DNA of 64,000 bases from Paracoccaceae bacterium. GTDB taxonomy: Bacteria; Pseudomonadota; Alphaproteobacteria; Rhodobacterales; Rhodobacteraceae. Positions 18,701-27,161 of the stretch are shown here, one piece after another. The translations under genes were made by a program, and so were the position numbers. The DNA lies in the NCBI GenBank assembly GCA_019911965.1, contig JAIOJF010000038.1:62001-126000 (forward strand). The letters are read 5' to 3'. How positions within the stretch are numbered: the first letter of the stretch is position 1; the number at the start of each line of letters is the position of its first letter. The notes beneath the pieces are model-generated. The model had not been told where the DNA came from and did no database searches. It saw only the letters and a program-made list of their open reading frames with translations.

Positions 18701-19697
18701 CATTGCCGGCATTGGCCGGGGATATGATCGGCAGATCGGAGTAGTCCAGCCATTCATAGCCGAAGGTATCGTTGGAATAGAACACCCAGTCGTTGCCCGT
18801 GCCGGGGCGAATGGTTTCGTTACCCGCACCGCCATCCAGCACGTCGTCGCCGGCTCCACCGTTCAGGAAATCGTCATTTGCGCCACCGCTCAGGTAGTCG
18901 TTGCCGTCGCCGCCGACAAGCTGGTCGTAGCCGTCGCCGCCAAGCAGGACGTCGTCACCGGCTTCACCCCTCAGGGTGTCGCTTTGGTCGCCGCCGATCA
19001 GGTCGTCATCGCCGTTGCCGCCATAGATCGTGTTGTAGCCCGAGCCGCCCTCGATATGGTCGTTGCCATCGTCGCCATAAAGATTGTCGTTCCCGGAACC
19101 GCCAAAAATGTCGTCATCACCGGCGCGACCATAGATCGTATCGTTGCCGGCACCGCCGTCCAGCATATCGTCGCCCGCCGTGCCGTGGATCGTATCGTTT
19201 TCACTGGTTTCAAAGATATCCGGCAAACCGGAGATGGTGATCGGATTGCCCGGCTGGAAAGCGCCGGTCGTTACCGGACCCATCGCGGTGACACCCGCCA
19301 TCCAGGTGTTGAAATCCCCTGCCGATGTCAGCGTCGGCAGCGCGTCGCCGCCGATCTCGAACATGTAGTTGAGGCCGGATCCGGCGTTGAAATACTGGAT
19401 GACCACCGTCGACTGGCCGGCGCCCCAGTCAACCTGGCCCAGCCGCACCTGCGATCCGGTGGCGAAATCCTGCAATTGTGTCCAGGACCCCGAATTGTAC
19501 TGCAATGCCCGCCCGAACGACGCGCCGGTCAGATCGACACTGGGAAACTCGCCGCTGTTGAGCATCGAAACGGTATAGGAGAAATCGGTGGTGCCGTCGG
19601 GCACAATGATGTTTTCGCGTGCCGTCCAGAAATTGATGGCGTCACCGGTGACAGGGTTGAAAATCACGGCAAATCCGTTGCGGGTGGTCGTGGTCAT
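15780..19697 (-). CDS. Large RTX calcium-binding exoprotein (1305 aa)
   Basis: After ~155 residues containing a DUF4114-like or adhesion-type beta domain ([36 protein letters not shown]), ~1100 residues are RTX nonapeptides in several blocks. They are separated by recurring inserts of the form GVxAxLxDxxxNTGxAxGDTYxSIENLxGSxxxDxLxGD, about six copies, characteristic of large Rhodobacteraceae RTX proteins. The C-terminus ([24 protein letters not shown], ending DIVLV) is a type I secretion signal. The start at 19697 has AAGGAG seven bases upstream; the frame stays open for 47 more codons without another good site. Three FNR-type boxes lie 106-163 bp upstream. No transporter is encoded nearby. 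The function may be surface layer, adhesion or biofilm; not determinable here. Confidence 0.88.
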   Translation of the reverse strand: MTTTTRNGFAVIFNPVTGDAINFWTARENIIVPDGTTDFSYTVSMLNSGEFPSVDLTGASFGRALQYNSGSWTQLQDFATGSQVRLGQVDWGAGQSTVVIQYFNAGSGLNYMFEIGGDALPTLTSAGDFNTWMAGVTAMGPVTTGAFQPGNPITISGLPDIFETSENDTIHGTAGDDMLDGGAGNDTIYGRAGDDDIFGGSGNDNLYGDDGNDHIEGGSGYNTIYGGNGDDDLIGGDQSDTLRGEAGDDVLLGGDGYDQLVGGDGNDYLSGGANDDFLNGGAGDDVLDGGAGNETIRPGTGNDWVFYSNDTFGYEWLDYSDLPIISPANAGNAAVGFNGLQVDIDGVANTGTVSKGSHGTDMLVDIANPLLSTLDPDAFDPYHEDHHIGLYVVGSDGNDAFNVNLPGSANFEVFGGRGSDTYNIVNPGNANVTLNFSADQGGYVRNATQGANINLATGVISNDGFGYADTINGTGVVTSVVGTDHNDTVVGSDADENFYMMGGIDTLNGGGGIDALRYDGAFGFYNLVGNLGTGVITGDGLHHTVSGIEQIWGNWGEDDFTGSSGADGLFGSSGNDVLRGGGGNDHLEGGSEDDWLFGDSGNDDLFGDSGNDRLQGGTGTDNLSGGSGDDWLDGGAGADMLDGGSGIDRVDYGTSATGVTVHLAAPGSNTGDAVGDTYTSIEELGGSDHNDSLFGDAGSNGLFGKAGDDALDGGDGHDRLHGGSGDDVLLGGAGYDTLYGGAGDDVLRGGAGADFLTGGRGTDIADYSDSAAPVLVDLLNIAANTGDAAGDRYARIENLGGTSGDDSLAGNNANNTLFGRNGDDMLFGNGGNDYLNGGLGSDALDGGAGSDWASYRDAAAGVTADLGNAAGNTGEAAGDTYTSIENLFGSGHIDALNGDSNDNIIDGAGGDDTLNGAGGDDTLIGGAGGDAMNGGVGNDTASYVTAMSGVKASLSDAGINTGDAAGDTYNKVENLHGSAYDDDLRGSGGDNWLLGAAGDDTLRGYSGDDVLVGDVGNDNLIGGGGVDWLSGGAGDDTLNGGGGDDIVDGGDGDDYLRGYKQNDQIFGGAGNDTLLGEAGSDMLVGGAGADEHIGGGGDDTVSYADATEGVVASFLDPSANTGFAEGDTYSTVENMFGSGFNDTLTGDNAANTIDGGAGNDVLMGENGNDVLNGGLGSDALYGGSQSDELNGQDGNDMLFGGAGTDRLHGGAGTDQLTGEGGDDTFVFNAGDNYDMFMDFEHGSDDVALAEAIWGGGKTEAQVVADFGSADGNDLLLTFGGGDSIRFVDFLLTNAIGDLASDIVLV

Positions 19698-19802
19698 GGG
19701 ATGCTCCTTTTGCCTGTGGCAGATCAGGTTTGGCACGCCCGGCGCGAATCGCAGCTGTGGCATGCATTTGGTTAATTCTGCCACTGGACCGGTTGGTCCG
19801 CA

Positions 19803-19860
19803 TTGATAAATATCATTTTGTGAATTGATCCTGATCAAATATTTTATTGATTTAAATCAA
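19803..19860. promoter_or_regulatory. Three FNR-type boxes at 22-bp spacing
   Basis: TTGAT-AAAT-ATCAT (19803-19816, one mismatch), TTGAT-CCTG-ATCAA (19825-19838, perfect) and TTGAT-TTAA-ATCAA (19847-19860, perfect) match the FNR/FnrL consensus TTGAT-N4-ATCAA. Their centres are exactly 22 bp apart, so all face the same side of the helix. They lie between the RTX gene (minus) and the AhpD-Rieske gene (plus). Related CRP/FNR-family factors (DNR, NNR) use the same motif. Confidence 0.75.
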
Positions 19861-20035
19861 TATGTTAGGTAACAATTTCTGACCAAAATCCCGGATGTGA
19901 CAGGGCCGCACGAGCCGGCTGAAGCATCGTCTGCACATGCTGTTGCAGGCACCTGATTTTCCTGCAAATCACCCCGGTTGCCTTTGCTGGCCGCGCCGCC
20001 TAGGTTGCGCCCGAACGACCATGCCGGAGGCCAGG

Positions 20036-20662
20036 ATGAGCGACGCACTGAAATACCTGCTGGAGGCCCGCCCCGAGGCGATGGGGGCCTATTTCAAGTT
20101 TCTGAAAGGTGCCGGCACGCATCTGGATCAAAAGACCCGCGATCTGATCTCGGTCATCACCAAGGTCGATGTGCAGACGGAAAAGGGCCTGAAGCAATAT
20201 CTCGCGCGTGCGCTGCGCAACGGCTGCACCCCGAACGAGATCATCGACGCGCTGCTGACGGCGTTTCCCACGCTTGGCCTGGCCAAGATCGTCTGGGCGG
20301 TGGACATCATCCTGTCGATGGAGATCAACGACTTCGCGGTCGAGGCACTGAACAATGCCGAAACCTGGCACGATCTGGGCGCGGCGGAAGATTTCCCCGA
20401 TGGCGAGGCGCGGCGGATCACGGCGGGTTATCGCGCGGTGTTCGTCTGGCGGCGCGGCGATGCGCTCCGGGTCTATGACAGCACCTGCCCGCATCAGGTG
20501 ACCAATATCCCGGAACTGGCGATCTGCGACAATCACCTGACCTGCCCGAAGCACAATTGGAAATTCGATCTGGACACCGGCGATTGCATCGAAAAGGGCG
20601 ATCAGCCGCTGAAGACTTTCGAGGCGCGGATCGAAAACGGCGTGGTGCAGGCCTGGTGGTAG
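20036..20662 (+). CDS. Fusion of AhpD-like carboxymuconolactone decarboxylase fold and Rieske [2Fe-2S] domain
   Basis: A 208-aa soluble protein. Residues ~10-100 are all-alpha and match the carboxymuconolactone decarboxylase/AhpD fold (LDQKTRDLISVITKVDVQT, NGCTPNEIIDALLTAFPTLGL), but the AhpD CxxC redox pair is absent: only one cysteine (NGCTPNE) lies there. Residues ~115-208 are a Rieske domain with CPH and CPKH sixteen residues apart, the standard two-cysteine, two-histidine ligand set of ferredoxin-like Rieske proteins. GGAGG five bases before ATG 20036 fixes the start. The gene is divergent from the RTX gene across the triple FNR-box region. The combination suggests an electron carrier tied to a small redox or decarboxylating enzyme; the reaction is unknown. 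Confidence 0.82.
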   Translation: MSDALKYLLEARPEAMGAYFKFLKGAGTHLDQKTRDLISVITKVDVQTEKGLKQYLARALRNGCTPNEIIDALLTAFPTLGLAKIVWAVDIILSMEINDFAVEALNNAETWHDLGAAEDFPDGEARRITAGYRAVFVWRRGDALRVYDSTCPHQVTNIPELAICDNHLTCPKHNWKFDLDTGDCIEKGDQPLKTFEARIENGVVQAWW

Positions 20663-20668
20663 GTAGAA

Positions 20669-20764
20669 GCGTTTCGCGTTTGGCTCAGGCCATCCGGCAT
20701 CACCTGGCGCGTTGAAATCGTCGATTTCAGGCGGCGTCAGGCGATACAGGTCAACGCGAAATGC
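20669..20764. repeat. Nested inverted repeat between convergent genes
   Basis: Outer arms GCGTTTCGCGTT (20669-20680) and AACGCGAAATGC (20753-20764) pair with one mismatch; a middle pair (ATCACCTGGCG / CGTCAGGCGAT) and an inner perfect hairpin GAAATCG-T-CGATTTC (20714-20728) are nested inside. It can form a long cruciform or a bidirectional terminator; it may be a dispersed intergenic repeat. Confidence 0.55.
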
Positions 20765-20765
20765 G

Positions 20766-21014
20766 CTATCGCTTGTCCTTGCGCCCGGTCAGCCAGCGAT
20801 AGAGCGGCACCACGTCCAGCGCCAGCACCAGCACGCCAAGCGGGACCATCCAGAACCCCAGTACCGGCAGAAAGCCCAGCAGGCCGCCCGCGATCAGAAA
20901 CAGGCCCAGAACCGAGCGCAGGCCCGGCGGCACATTCGCCTTGATCCAGTTACGGTATTTCGCGACTGCCGCGCCCAGCTTTTCGCCAATCCCGCTGTTC
21001 TTGTCGTCGCTCAT
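20766..21014 (-). CDS. Small two-helix membrane protein (82 aa)
   Basis: A short protein with a charged N-terminus (MSDDKNSGIGEKLG) and two hydrophobic stretches, SVLGLFLIAGGLLGFLPVLGFW and MVPLGVLVLALDVVPLY, ending in basic RWLTGRKDKR, so the termini are probably cytoplasmic. It resembles PGPGW-type small transmembrane proteins. It is the last gene of the unit lysC-ptsP-this gene, 26 bp behind ptsP. The start at 21014 is the first that gives a plausible membrane protein; the longer frame to 21218 overlaps ptsP. Function unknown. Confidence 0.72.
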   Translation of the reverse strand: MSDDKNSGIGEKLGAAVAKYRNWIKANVPPGLRSVLGLFLIAGGLLGFLPVLGFWMVPLGVLVLALDVVPLYRWLTGRKDKR

Positions 21015-21040
21015 GGCGCTGCCTTCCGGCCTGACGGCCC

Positions 21041-23287
21041 CTAAAGGGTGGACAGGTAATGCTCCACCGAGGCGCGGACCGATTGCGCCCCGGAGGACCG
21101 CGCCATGTCGATCACCGCCCGCGCTTCGCTGAGATCGACCCGCCGCAGCAGATGCTTGACCGGTCCGATCGAGGCCGGGCGCATCGACAGCGTGCGGATG
21201 CCCATCGCCGCCAGGCACAGGGCCTCGGTTGGCCGACCGGCATCCTCGCCGCAGAACGACACCGGCGTGCCCAGCGCATCGCAGCGTCTGGCGATCTGTT
21301 CGATGAAGGTCAGATACGAGACATTCAGCGAGTCATAGCGCCGCCGAACCCGCTCGTTCTCGCGGTCGGCGGCGAAGAAGAACTGCTTCAGATCGTTGCC
21401 GCCGATCGAGATGAAATCCGCCATCTCGAAAAACTGGTCAGGCGCGAAGGCCAGCGACGGGGTCTCCAGCATCGCGCCGATTTCCAGCTTCGACGGCACA
21501 TTGTGGCCCAGCGCCTTTTCGCGCTCGACCTCGGCCAAGAGGCGGCGGCGGGCCTCGCGGAACTCGTCGAACTGGGCGATGAAGGGGAACATCACGGTCA
21601 GCGGGCGGCCATTGGCGGCGCGCAGAAGCGCCTGAAGCTGCATGCGCATCACGCCGGACTTGTCCAGCGCCAGCCGTATCGCCCGCCAGCCCATCGCCGG
21701 GTTCGGCTCGTCCTGGCGCTTCATGTAGGGCAGCACCTTGTCGGACCCGATATCCAGCGTGCGGAACACGATGCGCTTGCCGGCCGCGGCGTTCAGGATG
21801 CGGTCGTATTGTTCGGCCAGCGCGCCGCGGCGCGGCACGTTCGGGCGGGCGAGGAATTGCAGTTCGGTGCGGAACAGGCCAACCCCGTCCGCGCCCGAAG
21901 GTTCCAGGCTGGGCAGTTCCGCGATCAGCCCGGCATTCATCTGCAACCCGATCGTTACCCCGTCCTGCGTTGTCGCCGGCTTGTTGCGGATCGAGCGGTA
22001 TTTCTGCTGCGCCTCCTCCTGCATCGCGATCTTGTCGCGGAAGGCGGTGGCGACGGTCTCTTCCGGGCGCAGATGCACGATGCCCTGATCGCCATCCACC
22101 AGAATGGGATCGCCGTTCAGCGCCTCGCGGGTGATCTTGGCGGCATGGATGACAAGCGGAATCGCCAGCGCACGCGCCACGATGGTGGCATGGCTGCCGA
22201 CCGAGCCTTCCTCAAGCACGATGCCTTTCAGCCGGTTGCCGTATTCCAGCAATTCGCCGGGGCCGATATTGCGCGCCACCAGAATGGGATTGTCCGGCAT
22301 TTCCGTGCCCGAGCCCGAGCCCTGCCCGGTCAGCAGGCGCAACAGCTTGTTGGACAGATCGTCCAGATCGTGCAGCCGCTCGCGCAGATAGGCGTCAGGC
22401 ACCCTGGCCATGCGGGCGCGGGTGGCGGATTGCTCCTTTTCCACCGCCACTTCGGCGGCAAGACCCTGGCGGATGTCCTCTTCCATGCGCGCCTGCCAGC
22501 CGCGTGAATTGGCGAACATGCGGTAGGCTTCCAGCACCTGGCGGTGTTCCTCGCTGGTGCCGCCACCGGCATGCAGGTTCAGCATGTCGTCGACATCGCC
22601 TTTCAGGATGTCCATCGCATCGTGCAGGCGCTTCAGTTCCACCTCGGGATCGTCGGCAATCGGATTGGCAATGACGATCCTCGGATCATGCAGGATCACC
22701 CGGCCTTCGGCATTGCCTTCCTGGGCGATACCGCCGCGAAACAGCAGAGCCTGCTGATGCGGTGCCGACAGGGCCGCGCCTTCGCCGACAAAGACGCCCA
22801 GTTCCGCCATCTCGGCGATGACCATCGCCACCACTTCAAGGCCATAGGCCTCGTCGTCGGTGTATTCGCGGGCCTCGCGGTTCTGCACCACCAGCACGCC
22901 ACGCATTTCGCCCAGACGCTGGATCGGCACGCCCAGGAACGAGGAATAGATTTCCTCGCCGGTTTCCGGCATGTAGCGAAAGCCGCGTTCGCGCGTGGCA
23001 TTGGGGGTGATGATCGGCTTTGCCTCGCGGGCGATCCGCCCGACCAGACCTTCGCCGATCCGCAGCCGTGTCTGGTGCACCGATTCAGGGTTCAGCCCTT
23101 CGGTGGCGCAGAGTTCCAGCGTTTCGGGATCGCGCAGCAGATAGATCGAGCAGACCTCGGCCGCCATCGCATCCGCGATCAGATGGGTGATGCGGTCAAG
23201 CCGCTCCTGCCCCTTGCCGCCATCGGCCAGCGTTTCGCGCAGGCGTTGCAGAAGATTGCGCGATCCTGATCCCGTGATATCGGCCAT
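21041..23287 (-). CDS. ptsP: Phosphoenolpyruvate-protein phosphotransferase PtsP (enzyme I-Ntr)
   Basis: A 748-aa regulatory enzyme I. The N-terminal GAF domain (residues ~20-160; ICSIYLLRDPETLELCATEG) senses small ligands such as glutamine in characterised homologues. The phosphohistidine domain has GSVGSHATIVARALAIP with the active histidine near residue 360. The PEP-binding barrel has GLFRTELQFLAR and CGEDAGRP, with the catalytic cysteine. It starts the nitrogen PTS phosphorelay to NPr and EIIA-Ntr, which controls potassium, nitrogen and envelope functions. It follows lysC by 12 bp, an arrangement widespread in alphaproteobacteria, so the two are probably cotranscribed. Confidence 0.96.
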   Translation of the reverse strand: MADITGSGSRNLLQRLRETLADGGKGQERLDRITHLIADAMAAEVCSIYLLRDPETLELCATEGLNPESVHQTRLRIGEGLVGRIAREAKPIITPNATRERGFRYMPETGEEIYSSFLGVPIQRLGEMRGVLVVQNREAREYTDDEAYGLEVVAMVIAEMAELGVFVGEGAALSAPHQQALLFRGGIAQEGNAEGRVILHDPRIVIANPIADDPEVELKRLHDAMDILKGDVDDMLNLHAGGGTSEEHRQVLEAYRMFANSRGWQARMEEDIRQGLAAEVAVEKEQSATRARMARVPDAYLRERLHDLDDLSNKLLRLLTGQGSGSGTEMPDNPILVARNIGPGELLEYGNRLKGIVLEEGSVGSHATIVARALAIPLVIHAAKITREALNGDPILVDGDQGIVHLRPEETVATAFRDKIAMQEEAQQKYRSIRNKPATTQDGVTIGLQMNAGLIAELPSLEPSGADGVGLFRTELQFLARPNVPRRGALAEQYDRILNAAAGKRIVFRTLDIGSDKVLPYMKRQDEPNPAMGWRAIRLALDKSGVMRMQLQALLRAANGRPLTVMFPFIAQFDEFREARRRLLAEVEREKALGHNVPSKLEIGAMLETPSLAFAPDQFFEMADFISIGGNDLKQFFFAADRENERVRRRYDSLNVSYLTFIEQIARRCDALGTPVSFCGEDAGRPTEALCLAAMGIRTLSMRPASIGPVKHLLRRVDLSEARAVIDMARSSGAQSVRASVEHYLSTL

Positions 23288-23299
23288 AGCCCCCCGCGT

Positions 23300-24538
23300 T
23301 CAGGCTGCATTCTCCAGTTCGAACGCATCATGCAGGGCTTGCACGGCCAATTCCATATATTTCCGGTCGACCAGAACAGAAACTTTGATCTCGGACGTGG
23401 TGATGACCTTGATATTGACACCCTCGGCGGCCAGCGCCTGGAACATCCGCGCCGCCACGCCGGCATGGCTGCGCATGCCGATCCCGACCACCGACACCTT
23501 GCAGACATCCTTGTCGGCTATCAGCCCGTGATAATTGATCGTGCCCTTGGCCTTGGCTTCATCCAGCGCCTTTTCGGCCCGCGTCACCTGATCGGTCGGG
23601 CACGAAAACGTCATGTCGGTACGCCCTTCCTCGGAGATGTTCTGCACGATCATGTCCACGTTCACGCCCGCCTCGGCCAGCGGCGTGAAGATCGCGGCAG
23701 CTATACCGGGGCGGTCGGCGACCGATACCAGCGTCATTTTAGCCTCGTCGCGGGAATAGGCGACACCGGAGACAACTTTGCTTTCCATGATTTCCTCCTC
23801 GGCACAGACCAATGTGCCGGATGTTTCGGTAACGTCTTCAAAACTGCTGAGAACCCGCAGCCGCACCTTGTAGCGCATCGCCAGCTCGACCGAGCGGGTT
23901 TGCAGCACCTTCGCGCCCAGCGAGGCCAGTTCCAGCATTTCCTCGTAGCTGATCCTGTCCAGCTTGCGGGCCTTTTCCTCGATCCGCGGATCGGTGGTAT
24001 AGACGCCATCGACATCGGTGTAGATATCGCAGCGCTCGGCCTGCATGGCGGCGGCGAAGGCCACGGCGGTGGTGTCCGAGCCGCCGCGCCCCAGCGTGGT
24101 GATCCGGTTGTCCGGGCCGATGCCCTGAAAGCCCGCGACCACGGCAACCTTCATGCCCTCGGCAAACTTGGCGGCGATATTGTCGGGGGGAATATCCTCG
24201 ATCCGCGCTGCACCGTGGGCATTGGTGGTTTTCACCGGCACCTGCCAGCCCTGCCAGGACCGCGCCGGAACGCCCATTTCCTGCAAGGTCAGCGCCATCA
24301 GCCCGGCGGTCACGTTTTCGCCCGACGAGACCACGGCGTCGTATTCCCGCGCATCGTAAAGCGGCGAGACCGCGTCGACCCAGCCGACCAGTTCATTGGT
24401 CTTGCCCGACATCGCCGAAACGATGACGATCACATCATAGCCGGATTCGACCTCGCGCTGCACCTTTCTGGCGGCATTCGCGATCCGCGCCAGATCGGCC
24501 ACCGACGTGCCACCGAATTTCATTACCAGACGGGGCAT
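23300..24538 (-). CDS. lysC: Aspartate kinase
   Basis: A 412-aa monofunctional aspartokinase that phosphorylates aspartate in the first step of lysine, threonine and methionine synthesis. N-terminal RLVMKFGGTSVADLARI holds the ATP/aspartate signature; GRGGSDTTAVAFAAAMQAE and YTDVDGVYTTDPR are core active-site motifs. From ~residue 265 two ACT domains (MTLVSVADRPGIAAAIF; CKVSVVGIGMRSHAGVAARMF) carry the feedback site for lysine and/or threonine. ATG at 24538 begins the KFGGTSV region as expected. First gene of the lysC-ptsP unit. Confidence 0.97.
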   Translation of the reverse strand: MPRLVMKFGGTSVADLARIANAARKVQREVESGYDVIVIVSAMSGKTNELVGWVDAVSPLYDAREYDAVVSSGENVTAGLMALTLQEMGVPARSWQGWQVPVKTTNAHGAARIEDIPPDNIAAKFAEGMKVAVVAGFQGIGPDNRITTLGRGGSDTTAVAFAAAMQAERCDIYTDVDGVYTTDPRIEEKARKLDRISYEEMLELASLGAKVLQTRSVELAMRYKVRLRVLSSFEDVTETSGTLVCAEEEIMESKVVSGVAYSRDEAKMTLVSVADRPGIAAAIFTPLAEAGVNVDMIVQNISEEGRTDMTFSCPTDQVTRAEKALDEAKAKGTINYHGLIADKDVCKVSVVGIGMRSHAGVAARMFQALAAEGVNIKVITTSEIKVSVLVDRKYMELAVQALHDAFELENAA

Positions 24539-24683
24539 ATCGCATCACCCTTCAGATTGTCGCAAGGCCGTTTGTGCCGCGTGTCATAGGGCCAGTGTGG
24601 CGGATAGGCAAGAGGATCACTTTACCGCAGTCACCGCGAAAGATTGGGGCCGAAATCGGGGATTGACATGCAGCCCGGCGGGA

Positions 24684-25127
24684 TCAGTTGCCGCGCCGGT
24701 TTTGCCAGGGCAGGGGTGCGACGGGAATGCCGTCCTCCACCAGCTTGCGGGCCTCGTCGGCGCGCGCCTCGCCGTAGATAGATCGCTCGGGCGCATCGCC
24801 TTCATGGATGGCGCGGGCCTCGCGGGCGAAATCGCTGCCGACATTTTCCGAATTCGCCTCGATCTTCGCACGCAATTCGCGCAGCGCCTGTTCCGCTGCC
24901 GATGCCGGAGCGGATAGCGGCCCCTGACGCGCCTTGCCGGCGGCGGCCCTGGCCGCGTCGCGTCCGGTGCGCAGGCGCGGGGCCATCACGGCCTTTTCCA
25001 CCTTGTCGCTGCCGCAGATCGAACAGGCCACCATGCCCGCCGCTTTCAGCTTTTCAAAAGCCTCGGCGGACTGGAACCAGCTTTCAAAGCTGTGATCGTT
25101 ATCGCATTTGAGTGTGTATCGGATCAT
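24684..25127 (-). CDS. DUF1178 family protein
   Basis: A 147-aa protein with the family hallmarks MIRYTLKCDNDHSFESWFQSAEAFEKL and a zinc-ribbon-like CSIC pair (residues ~36-39), an alanine-rich helical centre, and the conserved tail DEARKLVEDGIPVAPLPW. The family is widespread in proteobacteria and uncharacterised. It lies 145 bp upstream of lysC on the same strand and may share its transcript. Confidence 0.9.
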   Translation of the reverse strand: MIRYTLKCDNDHSFESWFQSAEAFEKLKAAGMVACSICGSDKVEKAVMAPRLRTGRDAARAAAGKARQGPLSAPASAAEQALRELRAKIEANSENVGSDFAREARAIHEGDAPERSIYGEARADEARKLVEDGIPVAPLPWQNRRGN

Positions 25128-25320
25128 GTCGGCTGGCGCTCTGCTGGTCTCGTTCTATCAGATAACCAAAGATCATTCCAGTTCAAGCCTTTGCTTGCGG
25201 CGGGAGACCGCGTAACCGGGTCCAGGTGCCGCCCGCAGCCGACTGCGCGGAGCAGCGCATGGGCATTTGCCGGATCAGTCCAGTTCATGCCAACATGCCC
25301 CGGGGCAAACGGAGGGCCAC

Positions 25321-25926
25321 ATGCCATTGCAAAACCGGGTCGATCCGTTCGGCGCGTTCCATGCCATGCCTGCGCGGGGCGGCCTGATGGGCAATCGCGG
25401 CATCCTGCACGATGGCGATCAGGTGCCGCGCCGCACGCATGCGCATCGCAACTGGGTGACCTGCCGTCTGCAGTTCAAGCACCGCAAACGCACGCTGATG
25501 GCCCCGCATCGCTATACCGAGTTGTTCTTTCTTGACGAGGCCACCGCATTCGCCGCCGGCCACCGCCCCTGCGCGGAATGCCGCCGCGAGCGCTACACGT
25601 CGTTCGCCGCCGCCTGGCGCGAGGTGCATGGCGCGCCGCCGGAGGGCCTGCCACAAGGCCAGGCGATAGACCGGGCGCTGCATCCCGCGCGTATTGCCAG
25701 GGGCGGCGGCAAGGTCAGCTATCGCGCCGACAGCGCCAGCCTGCCCGACGGTACGATTTTCGCGCATGCAGGCGGCGCTGTGCTGACGTGGCAGGGGCAG
25801 CATTTTGCATGGGGGTTTGATGGCTATCGCCCGATCACGGCAATCGGCGGGCCGGTGCAGGTGCTGACGCCCAAGCCGATCGTTGATCTGTTCGCGTCGG
25901 GCTGGCGACCGGATGTGGCGCTCTGA
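25321..25926 (+). CDS. Conserved hypothetical protein with HRPCAEC motif
   Basis: A 201-aa protein I do not recognise by function. It has a histidine/arginine-rich first half (HDGDQVPRRTHAHRNWVTCRLQF), then AAGHRPCAECRRERYTSFAAAW, a cysteine pair in a context like metal-binding sites of Ada-type proteins, and a C-terminal beta-rich part ending PKPIVDLFASGW. No signal peptide or membrane segment is visible. GGAGGG four bases before ATG 25321 fixes the start; the frame extends 18 codons further without a site. It is the only plus-strand gene inside an otherwise minus-strand block (20.8-27.0 kb). Confidence 0.75.
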   Translation: MPLQNRVDPFGAFHAMPARGGLMGNRGILHDGDQVPRRTHAHRNWVTCRLQFKHRKRTLMAPHRYTELFFLDEATAFAAGHRPCAECRRERYTSFAAAWREVHGAPPEGLPQGQAIDRALHPARIARGGGKVSYRADSASLPDGTIFAHAGGAVLTWQGQHFAWGFDGYRPITAIGGPVQVLTPKPIVDLFASGWRPDVAL

Positions 25927-25932
25927 GCCGCC

Positions 25933-26391
25933 TCAGCTCAGCTTTGCGGGATCGAAATCGCGGATGATCTTCTTCAGCTTCGGTTCGCGCACCAGCATCG
26001 CCGCCTTGCGCGGGCTGAACCAGCGGACCTTGCGCTGGCCCTTTTCCTTGTAGGTGGTCGCCAGTTCCAGCACTTCCAGCGGGAAGATATAGGCCTCCTG
26101 CGAGCCCTTGCCATCGCCGCTGGCCTCGCGCGTGTAGCTGTAGCGGCCCAGCGAGACCTCATGCACCTCGCCGACCACGCCGGCCTCTTCCCAGGCTTCC
26201 CGGGCGGCGGCCTTATCCGGCGAAACGCCCTTCATCGGCCAGCCTTTCGGCGGTATCCAGCGCCCGGTACCGCGCGTGGTGACCAGCAGGATTTCGTGAG
26301 TCTTGCCCTTGCGCCGACGATAGCACAGGGCGGCAAATTGCGTTCCCGGCCCGGCCTTGCGGGCGACTTTCTTGAGCGGCAGTTTGTCCAC
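25933..26391 (-). CDS. Nudix hydrolase
   Basis: A 152-aa protein with a Nudix fold: WIPPKGWPMKGVSPDKAAAREAWEEAGV carries REAWEEAGV, the core of the Nudix box, although the first glutamate of the classical box is replaced by alanine. The subgroup with PKGW resembles diadenosine or diphosphoinositol polyphosphate hydrolases. It starts 73 bp downstream of gcrA on the same strand, so joint transcription is possible. It converges with the 201-aa gene, six bases apart. Substrate not predictable. Confidence 0.88.
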   Translation of the reverse strand: MDKLPLKKVARKAGPGTQFAALCYRRRKGKTHEILLVTTRGTGRWIPPKGWPMKGVSPDKAAAREAWEEAGVVGEVHEVSLGRYSYTREASGDGKGSQEAYIFPLEVLELATTYKEKGQRKVRWFSPRKAAMLVREPKLKKIIRDFDPAKLS

Positions 26392-26463
26392 TGTCCCGAT
26401 AGGCCTGCGCCCCCTCAGTGCTGCAATCCGGGGCCTTGGCGGCCCTCTGTCGGTTTCGTTCTA

Positions 26464-27027
26464 TCAGCGACTGGCGCGTCTGTCACGCCGCGATGACATC
26501 GGCTGGAACGCCACCGCGACATGCGCATCGCAATAGGGCTTGCCGGGCTGCACCGCATGGCCGCAGAACCAGAAATCATCGGTCGCGGGATCGCCGATCG
26601 GCCATTTGCAGGTGCGTTCGGTCAGTTCCATCAGCCGCAGGCGGCGGGCGGTCTTTTCCACGGCGCGGACATTGGCCAGGGCTTCGGCGCTGACCTCGTT
26701 GGCCGAGGGCTGCGGCGGCAGCGGCTGACCGGCCTTGATGATCGGGCGGCGCGGCGGGGTCGGCGCGACGCGGACCGGGGCCGCCTCGACCGGTTCTTCC
26801 TTTGGCGGGGCTTCGGGTTCGGGTGCGGCCTCGACCTTGGGCGCGGGCTTTTCCTTGGCCGCAGGCTTGGCCGCCGGTCCGGCGCGGTTGGACAGGCCCA
26901 GGCGATGCACCTTGCCGATCACCGCGTTGCGGGTCACGCCGCCCAGTTCCTTGGCGATCTGGCTGGCCGACTTGCCGTCGCCCCACATCGTTTTCAGCGT
27001 TTCCACGCGCTCGTCAGTCCAGGACAT
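26464..27027 (-). CDS. gcrA: Cell cycle regulator GcrA
   Basis: A 187-aa homologue of Caulobacter GcrA, which binds sigma70-RNA polymerase and activates promoters carrying methylated GANTC sites. The N-terminal helix-turn-helix (MSWTDERVETLKTMWGDGKSASQIAKELGG, VIGKVHRLGLSNR) is essentially invariant in the family. A proline/alanine/glutamate-rich linker (~50-110) leads to the C-terminal sigma-binding module with CKWPIGDP, FWFCGH and GKPYCDAH. GGAG stands before ATG 27027; the longer frame to 27162 overlaps the divergent permease gene start. In other alphaproteobacteria it works with the CcrM methylase, not seen here. Confidence 0.96.
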   Translation of the reverse strand: MSWTDERVETLKTMWGDGKSASQIAKELGGVTRNAVIGKVHRLGLSNRAGPAAKPAAKEKPAPKVEAAPEPEAPPKEEPVEAAPVRVAPTPPRRPIIKAGQPLPPQPSANEVSAEALANVRAVEKTARRLRLMELTERTCKWPIGDPATDDFWFCGHAVQPGKPYCDAHVAVAFQPMSSRRDRRASR

Positions 27028-27161
27028 TTGGTGCTCCGTTGCGATGCAGGACGCGGGGGTCATGGCCCGGGCCGCACAGGTCAAATCCGTTGACCGCCCA
27101 TTGTAACCGCTGGCGGCGCGGTTACAAGATCGCCTGTACAGGTTTTTGCGGGAGGGGTCCA

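Noticed and set aside
15780-19697. CRISPR or satellite array
   Set aside because: The short repeats are in-frame RTX codons, vary in sequence, and lack spacers of constant length.
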